From contig JADKDM010000024.1 of assembly GCA_016714565.1 (NCBI GenBank), positions 1 through 32,209 on the forward strand: 32,209 nt of DNA, read 5' to 3'. Position 1 is the stretch's first letter. Each line of letters starts with the position of its first letter. This document shows positions 25,054-32,209 of this stretch, one piece after another. Below the pieces are notes generated by a model. That model was not told the origin of the DNA. It saw nothing but the letters and a program-made list of their open reading frames with translations, and made no database searches. The stretch is from Candidatus Villigracilis propinquus. GTDB lineage: Bacteria; Chloroflexota; Anaerolineae; Anaerolineales; Villigracilaceae. Both the position numbers and the translations under genes were made by a program.

Positions 25054-26404
25054 CTTCGATCTGGTGGATTCGCCGCGACTTAAGATTGACGGACAACCTC
25101 GCGCTTCATTCCGCGCTGACGGCTGGTTCAGTCATCCCAGTCTTTATCCTCGACCCGGCATTTTCCTCCCTATCTCCCCGCCGAAACAATTTTCTCAACG
25201 AAGGGCTTCACACCCTTCGACCGGGATTAAGAACGCGATTCCTATCTTGTCATTCGCAAGGCAAACCGCTCGAAGAACTCCGCAAACTGTTTGAAGAGAC
25301 TCGCGCAGACACCATCTTCGCCGAAGAGGATTTCACGCCCCATGCCCGCGAACGGGAAGCCCTCATCTCAAAAATCCTGCCATTGCAATTAATTCATGGA
25401 CAAACCGTCCACCACCCAAAGCATGTCCTCAAACCAGACGGCAGACCGTACACCGTTTACACGCCGTACTCCAAAACATGGAAAGCAAAATTAAACGGAT
25501 TCAAACTCATCCCTGCCCCTGAAACGATCAACACCCCGGCTGGAATCAAATCTGACGCTTTACCAGCATACGAAAGCAATCCCCTCTTCCCAGCCGGTGA
25601 GCAAGAAGCATTGGCACGCCTCGAAGAATTTCTACACAAACGAATCTACGCCTACGCCGATGACCGCAACCGCATGGACATGGACGGGACATCCTCTCTC
25701 TCGCCATACGTGCGCTTTGGAATGCTCGGGCTGAGACAAGCCGTCAGTGCGGCGAGACAGGCCATGAGCGGGGAAGAAGCGCAGAAGCAAAACATAGCGC
25801 GGAAATTTGGCTCAACGAATTGATCTGGCGCGAGTTCTACATCCAAATCCTGTATCACTTCCCGCATGTGAGCAAAGGATCGTTCAATCCATCGCTGGCA
25901 AATATCCCGTGGCGAAATAACGAATCAGAATTTGAAGCGTGGAAACATGGACGCACGGGCGTGCCCATTGTGGATGCGGCCATGCGCCAGCTCAAACAAA
26001 CAGGCTGATGCACAACCGCGCGCGTATGATCGTTGCGTCGTTTCTGGTGAAGGATCTGCTGATCGATTGGCGCTGGGGCGAAAAGTGGTTCGTGGAAAAT
26101 TTGCTCGATGGCGACCTCGCCGCGAACAACGGCGGCTGGCAATGGACGGCTGGCACAGGCACCGACGCCGCGCCATATTTCAGAATGTTCAACCCCATTC
26201 TGCAAAGCGCGAAATTTGACCCGCATGGAGAGTACATCCGCAAGTGGGTTCCCGGAGTTATGCAAATTGAGCGCAAAGGAAATTCACACGCCCTGGGATT
26301 TTGACCTCAAAGTGAATGGGTATCCTGAAACGCCTATCGTGGATCGTGATGTTGTAAAAGAAAGAACTTTGAAGGCGTATAGTTTTTCAAAAACAAAGAG
26401 TTGA
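25050..26404 (+). CDS. phr: Deoxyribodipyrimidine photolyase (frame-broken)
   Basis: Class I CPD photolyase that uses FAD and blue light to split pyrimidine dimers. The N-terminal domain begins TSIWWIRRDLRLTDNLALH. The FAD domain includes SLSPYVRFGMLGLRQAV, LIWREFYIQILYHFP, IVDAAMRQLKQTG then MHNRARMIVASFLVKDLLIDW and GGWQWTAGTGTDAAPYFRMFNP, all classical family blocks. Frame breaks: near 25805; at 26005, where a missing G turns TGG-ATG into TGA; and near 26270. Repaired length is about 450 residues. ATGA overlap couples it to the gene before. Placement near a CarH-like regulator fits the light-induced photolyase of the Thermus LitR regulon. Confidence 0.93.
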
Positions 26405-26406
26405 AC

Positions 26407-26919
26407 ATGAACAAAAGAGATGTTTCCATTTCAATGAGTGAAGCAACGACTAAATCACTTGTCATCGCGCGCCGATTGCGATCCTGCAAGTGATCTCCAT
26501 TCTTTTGATTACGGTTTTCCTTCGATACCCAACAATGCCAACATGGCCGTGTATGGATTCTTTGCTGTTTGGAATTCTGCACATGAATTGATCCACATGT
26601 TCGCGTGGGCGTTTTGCAAAAGTTTATTAAGCGTTTTCAAACTGGCTTCCAATGGAAATTACCTACACCGTACGCGCATTGTAGGAAACCATGGACATTC
26701 GTCCCTATCGCATTGGTTCGCACATGCCCGGTCTTTTGCTTGGCATTCTGCCTGGCTTGTCAGCCTTTTCACTGGTGACGTTTTACTCTTTTTATTTGGC
26801 TTCCTCTACAAGCGCCGCAGGTGGGACCTTCTCATTCTGTGGATCATCCGCAATGTAAACCAAACACGCTAGTTGAAGACCACCCACCAACGCGGGATGT
26901 TATGATCTATGAATCCTAA
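26407..26919 (+). CDS. DUF3267-like putative zincin peptidase (heavily frame-broken)
   Basis: Reconstructed over at least three frames. It begins MNKRDVSISMSEATTKS. A zinc-protease-like HELIH (HExxH, about 26582-26596) follows a hydrophobic segment. Next come FQWKLPTPYAHC, then MDIRPYRIGSHMPGLLLGIL in a shifted frame, and finally LFTGDVLLFLFGFLY with ILWIIRN, ending at TAA 26917-26919. The order TPYAHC - YRIG - MPGLLLGILP - GGD-like C-terminus is the pattern of DUF3267 membrane zincins. Function unknown. It sits in the same direction 2 bp after photolyase. Confidence 0.68.
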
Positions 26920-26933
26920 AAGGGATAAAGAAC

Positions 26934-27900
26934 ATGAAATCTAAAAGGTTTTTTCGTGTGGCGGGAATTGTTCTAGTTGCACTCATTCTGATCCTATCGA
27001 TCGGCCCGTTCTTGATTCCTGTGCCGCCATTGGAAAACACCGTCTCCGTTGAAGAACTGACAGACGCAGACAGCAAATTCGTGGAAGTGAACGGTGTCAA
27101 CGTGCATTACAAGACATGGGGCGAAGGCGAGCCCACATTTATTTTGCTGCACGGCTTCGGCGCAAGCCTGTTCTCATGGCGTGAAGTGACCGAGCCGCTC
27201 TCCCAATTTGGAACCGTCATCGCCTATGACCGCCCCGCATTCGGCCTGACCGAGCGTCCGCTGGAATGGGAAGGTGAAAGTCCGTATGGCCCACAGGCGC
27301 AGGTGAACATCGTCATCGGGTTGATGGATGAACTCGGTATAGAAAAAGCAATTTTGGTTGGCAATTCCGCCGGTGGGACAGTTTCCATGCAAGTCGCTTT
27401 GCAACACCCTGAAAGAGTGGAGGCTTTGATCCTCGTCGATGCCGCTGTGTATGCAGGCGGCGGCGCGCCTTCGTGGAGCAGACCCATTTTGAAAACGCCG
27501 CAATGAATCATGTCGGCCTGCTCATTGCCCGTCAACTTCAGGCGCAGGGAACTGAGTTTCTAAAACCGCCTTCGACGACCCCTTCAAAGATCACGCCTGA
27601 AATTTTTGCCGGCTATCAAAAAACCTCTAAATAGAAAACTGGGATAAGGCGCTCTGGCAACTTACAGTAGCCAGTGAAGAAGTGGATTGGCAGATCGCGT
27701 GAATGAGATCACCTTGACTCCGCACTGGTCAACAGAGCGACGATGAACGCATCGTGCCTACCGAACAGTCGCTGCGGCTTGCGGACGAATTACCCAACGC
27801 TGAATTAAAAGTCATCGCACAAAGCGGACATCTCCCGCATGAAGAAAAGCCTGTTGAATTCATGCAGGCCGTCACCGAGTTCCCTTCCACACTGCCATGA
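26934..27900 (+). CDS. Alpha/beta hydrolase with N-terminal membrane anchor (frame-broken)
   Basis: A membrane anchor (residues 8-27) precedes an alpha/beta-hydrolase fold: LLHGFGASLFSWREV (oxyanion region), AYDRPAFGLTERP, and nucleophile elbow LVGNSAGGTVS. After 27500 the frame is lost; the cap region (ARQLQAQGTEF, SKITPEIFAGYQK) and the C-terminal catalytic segments are read in other frames: RIVPTEQSLRLADELPNAEL and the His-bearing SGHLPHEEKPVEF. The stop is TGA 27898-27900, overlapping the P450 start. Broad esterase/lipase or haloalkane/epoxide-type activity is possible; no specific substrate can be named. Confidence 0.82.
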
Positions 27901-29163
27901 AAAAGCCATCACCCCTGAACTTGGGCGCGAAGCCCCGCTTGCATTTTTCAAGACCCGTTCCCCGCTTGGCCCTCTGGAAAGCGATGGCAAAACATGGGAC
28001 GCTTCTTCCAGATCCCATCCCCGGCTTTCGTCCGCACGTAGTTTTTGGGCCTGAGGCTGCGCGCAGTGCTGGTCACTGAATGAAATAAATTTCTATGGCG
28101 CAACACAGACCCGGTGATAGATCTGCTGCGGCGCGGCGTGTTGGTAACTGATGGAGAGGAACACGATCATTATCGCGGATTGATGGAAACGCCTTCCACC
28201 TTCGCAGTTACCCAATTGCACCCAAATGATGATCGAGCAAACTGACCGGGAGTCATAGTCCAAATGGCATGACGGGCCAAACTGTGGATATGCTCGTTAA
28301 GGCCGCAAGAGCCTCGCCCTGCTCATTATCATGCAGACATTGTTCAACAAAGATGCTCTGGGACGATATTCCCAAAATTTGGGAACCCAATCCTCAAACT
28401 ATTCAATATGTTTCGCCGGGCGCGTGGATCCCTGGTGCAAAAATTCCGCGCTTCGGGTATGGAAAATCGTTGACGCGCAATTGATGATTATTTGTATCAA
28501 ATTATCGACGACAGACGACAGACGCTGAAGCGATGGTCAGTCGTCCGTCGTCCATCGTCACAATGATCTCCTCCAGCACCCGCATTGACGCGGGTCTGGA
28601 TGACGACACTTACCCGCGTACCAGATGTTGATGTTGATCGCAGGGAACGATACCCATCGCACTGCTAGCATGGACATTCGCCTTGCTGGGTCAGCACCCT
28701 GAAATTCACCTCAGCAGTGCAAAACTAATTGACCAGACGGAAGGCAAATATCAACCACTGGACAACGTCATCAAAGAATCCATTACGCCTCTACCCGCCC
28801 ATTCACATTGGCAACGCCGCGTGGCGGAGGATGTGGAACTCGCAGAAGGCACAGTCCCTGCTGGCAAGAGCGAATGTTTTGCTTCAATCTGACCCTACCC
28901 ACCGCGACCCGTCTATCTGGGAAAACTCGGAAGACTTCTGCCCCGAACGCTTCTCCCACGGACGTAAGACTCCGCCAATGAGCTATATCCCATTTGGCGG
29001 CGGGCCGCGTGCCTGCATCGGTGCGGCATTCGGTCAGGCAGAGGAACGCATTGGCATTGTTGTACGGTTGCTGCAAACCTTTGCCTCGAAACCGTTGAAC
29101 GCAGACAAAATCCACCCGCACAGGGGCGCGACGCTGTCCCGCACCCCGGGTGGATGGATGTAA
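27897..29163 (+). CDS. Cytochrome P450, possible carotene hydroxylase (heavily frame-broken)
   Basis: Nearly every 100-200 bp the frame changes, but family blocks are readable in order: QTVDMLVKAAR-like helix C/D region, IQYVSPGAWIP, the I-helix QMLMLIAGNDTHRTAS (about 28625-28670) with the AGxxT oxygen-activation motif, K-helix LRLYPPIHIGN (about 28785) preceded by KES, and the heme loop YIPFGGGPRACIGAAFGQAEE, with its cysteine codon at 29014-29016. The start ATG at 27897 overlaps the hydrolase stop. A P450 next to lycopene cyclase suggests a CYP175A1-like beta-carotene hydroxylase as in Thermus; this is inference. Confidence 0.82.
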
Positions 29164-29260
29164 AAGGGTGCGTAGATAAAAGGTTAGCAAGCATTACGTA
29201 GGTATACAAGAAAAACTGGTCCTAAACTGTAAAAACTATTCAACTATCAAACTACCCAAC

Positions 29261-30021
29261 ATGACTTACTTGGATTTCTCCTACGCTTCCTCGTACTTCC
29301 CATTCTTATATTTCTACTTCACATGCAGGGACAATAAAATGAACCGACCCACACCTGGCTTTCTCTCAAATGGCCGTGCCGTGAAGATCGATCCTGTTCA
29401 CATTATCCTCACGGTGGGTAATCCACGCTGCCGGGATAACTATCTCGTTACAGGCGTTTGGAATTGCAACCAGAACTCGTCACCAGCATTGTCATTATTA
29501 TGTCTCTACTAAGAATATACATTCCCTTTGTTTTAGGAAACGATCTCGATTGTGGTGGTGGTTCCTGCAAAAAGACTAGTCCATAATTCAGGAATTTAAG
29601 CCAAAACAAAACACTTGCTTACGTGCCCATTGCTTCATTTTCCGTTATTCTCTGATTCATTCCCACTGCGCTTTCACAGGACAACCAGCCCATCAACACC
29701 CTATCTATCCATCATATTTATTCTGGCATTCCTGCCATCTTCCCAAAGGTTTGGATGGCGCGGATATTTCTGGGTACTACACCGCAAACTTGTTTGCTCG
29801 TACCTCGTCCCCACCTATCTCTCGCTGATGGATATTATCGCAAAGCCTGACGGATACCACCTGGCCGACCGCAAAAGATCAGACCACCGGGCATTCTCTT
29901 CGGCATTCCGCCCCTGAAGGCTGTTGATCTTCTTCTTCATCACCAACATCCTCGTCGTTTTCGATGATTACTTTACCTCCACCATCGGTCAACAATGATC
30001 TGGCGGCGGGAAATCAAATAA
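29261..30021 (+). CDS. Lycopene cyclase domain protein (CrtYcd/CarR type), heavily frame-broken
   Basis: Reconstructed by joining frames. The start MTYLDF is followed by a hydrophobic segment readable as LLRFLVLPILIFLL, NRPTPGFLS, and the characteristic RDNYLVTGVW (29435-29465). Then come PELVTSIVII, LWWWFLQKRLVHNSG (needs one added A near 29570), and at the end GILFGIPPL with FFFITNILVVF, the PLEE-x-FFxxTN-type signature with the acidic pair obscured by errors. These are the landmarks of small heterodimeric or fused membrane lycopene cyclases. It would cyclise lycopene to monocyclic or bicyclic carotenes. No continuous frame exceeds about 100 residues, so it could be a true pseudogene, though the error density is the same in neighbours. 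Confidence 0.72.
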
Positions 30022-30395
30022 CTACAAAGGACCCCGGCAACGTTTCAAGCAACTCGAAAAATAACAATATTCAATATCGAAACTCTTCCATAAAAATGGA
30101 TAGGGAGTCAAAACCCCAAACTGGTTTGTGAAGATGGAGAAATGCTCAAACCACCCCAGGCCAGTAGGCAAATCCAAGTGGATCTCACACCTTCAGCACT
30201 GTCCAACCATCCCGCCATACACTTCATCAGGTCAATTGTTTGTGATTGTAAGATGCCCACGCCAAAGCAGATTTAACTTCTGAAGTGACTGCCACGGGGA
30301 AATTGACGGTGGAAAATACGGGCGCTAAGTTCTATATTTGGTTTCGTTTGGTAAACGCGCGGGGAGCAAAACATACCTACATCACCATTCAATAA
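30022..30395 (+). other. Damaged stretch with C-terminal coding fragment
   Basis: Most of this stretch has no sustained frame. From 30252 an open frame of 47 residues reads TSEVTATGKLTVENTGAKFY and later AKHTYITIQ before TAA 30393-30395. It has the alternating pattern of a beta-sandwich end and good codon use, so it is probably the 3' end of a real but unidentified gene whose upstream part is broken by indels. Confidence 0.35.
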
Positions 30396-31281
30396 GTATT
30401 TATAGGGCGTAGCTTAAACAGCTGGATATTCAATGGGATGCCAGGTTTTCAACTTGACTTATATCTCAAACATTCATCTCGCTTTCCCGTTTCCTGGGAT
30501 TATTTACATCGTAAAGATGTTAATCAACTCTGATTGATTTTCAAACTGCCATTAATCATGGTTTAGTAACATCTCCATGTTTGAGATAAAAATTAGAGAT
30601 GAGAGAGATTATAATCAACAAACCTGAGACAACCACTCAGTGAATACTTCTGGTGTCATATATATGATGAATTAGGCTTTATTAAAGCAACCATCGTTTG
30701 ATCATCGAATGCAACCACTTTCACGCCCATAGAATTGAAAATTGGCTTCGCAGGCTGGACGCTGATCGATGCTCACGGTCAGCATTCGGCACTGTCTTCT
30801 GGGGCGGGCTGGGCCGCCGCTATTTGGAAGCGTGATCGGCGCATCCATTTTGTACTGATTCATCGACCTGCCGCCCAGTGGTGGACTTTCACGTACCCCG
30901 GTGTCCCTTCGCATTGATGAGTCACATCGAATGTGTGGAACAGATGGCAAAACGTTGGGGAATTGGCTTTATCTTCTTCGGCAGGACTGCTTCCCTGGAA
31001 TCCGGCACGTTGGTCGCGATCCCTGTAGGGTTGGTACGTCCTTCCTCACTTTTGTGTGGGGTGCAGCTAGCATTTGCAGGTGCTTATATCTGGTGTACGC
31101 CATTCATCAGCGCGGGATATTTCGGGGGGTACCGGAACGGTACGTACCAGCGGCATTGTAAAACAGGCTGCGCCAGTATGTTCTGACGGTTATGGAATAT
31201 AAGTATAGTGTTTATTATCTGGGTGCAGTTCTATTTGTGGTGAATAATTATTCCTGGTCAAAATTGAGAAAGAGTAAACAA
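30396..31281. other. Unresolved region with short broken frames
   Basis: 30400-30690 is AT-rich and appears non-coding. 30720-31180 has hydrophobic stretches in all three plus frames (for example GIGFIFFGRTASLESGTLVA and FLTFVWGAASICRCLYLVY), suggesting a membrane protein gene broken by many indels. The final open piece reads YKYSVYYLGAVLFVVNN with a basic tail, ending at TGA about 31290. I cannot assign a family. Confidence 0.3.
30462..30588. repeat. Distant 12-bp inverted repeat
   Basis: TATCTCAAACAT (30462-30473) and ATGTTTGAGATA (30577-30588) are perfect inverted copies 103 bp apart in AT-rich DNA; adjacent CATCTC and GAGATG also match imperfectly. It may be the base of a structured element or a short non-autonomous element. 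Confidence 0.45.
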
Positions 31282-31308
31282 AAAGAGACATGAGCTTCGT
31301 GTCTCTTT
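31282..31308. terminator. Convergent terminator
   Basis: Nine-bp arms AAAGAGACA and TGTCTCTTT with a nine-base loop. T-rich sequence follows on both strands, so it can end both the plus-strand fragment and the minus-strand gene that stops at 31314. Confidence 0.75.
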
Positions 31309-31313
31309 CTTGT

Positions 31314-31966
31314 TTATACAGCCGTTTCATTGACCAGATCTTTAATCCATTTCAGGATTTCAATCGTGCTACGAGCTGGATAAAAGGCTTTGGCTACTTC
31401 CTTCCAACATCGCAAAAGGTACATATAGGTTAAGGTGGCGGGCAAAGGTGGTACAATGCTGCAACACGCAGTGGTACGCTGACGAACTGTAGATAGAGCA
31501 AAGCTCCACGGGTGAGCGCAAAACGGGTGCCGCCTGCGCGCAAAATACTTGAAGGTGGAGGCTGAACATGCGAATCCGGGGTGGAGCCATCATCACACCA
31601 AGGCTGACGTTGTGTTCGCCGCTTCCAGACAGGCTGAAGCTGGCAACAAGGTGGCATCCTGTAGAATGATGATCTTGCCCACCATCGCATGGGCGTGAAA
31701 TGCTGGCGATGACTACGCGGCGGATGGTCTCAGGCCTCTCTTTGATTGAGCACCAATCCAGGTGACATACCATCCAGTACCCCCATTGCTGAGTCCGCGG
31801 AAGACCATGGGCTTAAGCTTCCATGGGCTTGGATGCTGACTGCCGCTAGAGTCCAGCAATGTGGGCGTAAATGGCGTCGTAAGTTGTGGAGCGCTTTCAC
31901 TGACCAGAATAATTCATTTGCCATGGTACGGGTGGTCTTGTTAATTTTTGCGCAAAGAAGTGCCAT
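31314..31966 (-). CDS. Unidentified minus-strand gene, heavily frame-broken (3' end clear)
   Basis: The 3' end is convincing: after frame correction it reads TYMYLLRCWKEVAKAFYPAR, then STIEILKWIKDLVNETAV and TAA at 31314-31316, just before a terminator. Upstream pieces in other frames include GGTRFALTRGALLYLQFVSV (31430-31530), PETIRRVVIASIS (about 31720) and an N-terminal-like MANELFWSVKALHNLRRH near 31920. The pieces could belong to one or two genes. I do not recognise the family; a membrane protein is likely. The 5' limit is approximate. Confidence 0.4.
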
Positions 31967-32209
31967 GTCAAACGAGAATAATGTCCGTAGTAGCTTTTGG
32001 CAAAGTGAGGGAGTCTTCGAGGGCAGATAAGGCCAATGATCAGAATCAATTCAGGTAAGGCCCAGCCTGAGGCAAAGGATCGGCGCGTTCTGCACTGAGA
32101 GAGCGGGAAATCCTTCACAGCAAAAGATCAGCATAACCGAGAATCGTCTGGCAACTAAAGCGCTGACTGCGTAAATGACCGTCATCCGCATTGAGTTGAT
32201 GCCGCATGA
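31967..32209. other. Unresolved window end
   Basis: No sustained frame. On the minus strand a short piece LPELILIIGLI followed by RRLPHFAKS recalls the start of TatA/TatE, but the turn residues between are missing and it is too short to call. Confidence 0.2.

Noticed and set aside
26005..26008. In-frame TGA in photolyase as another selenocysteine codon
   Set aside because: Relatives have Trp-Met (TGG ATG) here; one missing G creates the TGA and the following sequence continues in another frame, so it is an indel.
28500..28560. GACGACAGACGACAGAC ... GTCGTCCGTCGTCCATC as a dispersed intergenic repeat
   Set aside because: It falls inside the P450 between two readable coding blocks at about the expected spacing, so a coding origin is as likely; left unannotated.
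31700..31770. Glycosyltransferase family 2 start (RPETIRRVVIAS)
   Set aside because: Only a dozen residues resemble it; no DxD or following fold elements can be read.
31990..32110. tatA on the minus strand (LPELILIIGLI ... RRLPHFAKS)
   Set aside because: The FG turn region between the helix and the amphipathic part is missing and the piece is too short and damaged.
1..32209. CRISPR arrays, rRNA, insertion sequences
   Set aside because: No regularly spaced direct repeats, rRNA-like sequence or transposase motifs were seen on either strand.

Overview
The window looks like a piece of a Chloroflexota genome, probably an Anaerolineales-type wastewater or sediment lineage, assembled from noisy long reads. 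The evidence is the gene mix (bacterial-type CrtB/CrtI, a B12-binding MerR regulator followed by a DICT protein, many small DUF membrane proteins) and several families of dispersed intergenic palindromes. This placement is an inference, because no rRNA or other marker is present. Many genes are broken by single-base indels that look like read errors: homologous protein continues in another frame at the same point. Breaks are frequent in 0-10 kb, nearly absent in the 13.3-24 kb core (the selenoprotein UGA there is not a break), and very dense from about 26.4 kb to the end. Genes are therefore described as reconstructed across frames, and boundaries of broken genes are approximate.

Region 1 (1-5.9 kb, minus strand) is a sulfur-carrier cysteine biosynthesis locus. 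In transcription order it holds a TPR membrane protein, a MoaD/ThiS-fold sulfur carrier, a CysM-type synthase, a JAMM metalloprotease of the Mec type, a DUF4395 membrane protein, a membrane-anchored thioredoxin, a second sulfur carrier, and a MoeZ-type adenylyltransferase-rhodanese. A strong promoter and a long structured leader sit just before cysM.

Region 2 (6-10.7 kb, plus strand) encodes a membrane histidine-kinase-like protein without the phospho-accepting histidine, a two-LysM-domain surface protein, and an LCP (LytR-CpsA-Psr) lipoprotein. Region 3 (10.9-14.5 kb) holds a tyrosine-recombinase homologue that has lost its catalytic residues, then on the minus strand tilS, a methylmalonyl-CoA epimerase-like protein and an SGNH-hydrolase lipoprotein.

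Region 4 (14.6-30 kb) is a light and oxidative-stress cassette. crtB and crtI diverge from a symmetric promoter region. Downstream of crtI lie a CarH/LitR-like B12 regulator, a DICT-domain protein, DegV and several small membrane proteins, then a peroxiredoxin with an in-frame UGA at its peroxidatic position and a SECIS-like hairpin (a probable selenoprotein), an MFS exporter, an unknown gene coupled to a DNA photolyase, a DUF3267 zincin-like protein, an alpha/beta hydrolase, a cytochrome P450 and a frame-broken lycopene cyclase. crtB, crtI, cyclase and P450 together suggest synthesis of a cyclic, possibly hydroxylated carotenoid. The set resembles the LitR/CarH light regulon of Thermus (crtB, P450 carotene hydroxylase, photolyase).

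Region 5 (30-32.2 kb) is too damaged to read with confidence. It contains coding fragments, a long inverted repeat, one terminator-like hairpin and the 3' end of an unidentified minus-strand gene. I saw no tRNA, rRNA, CRISPR array, insertion sequence or phage genes.
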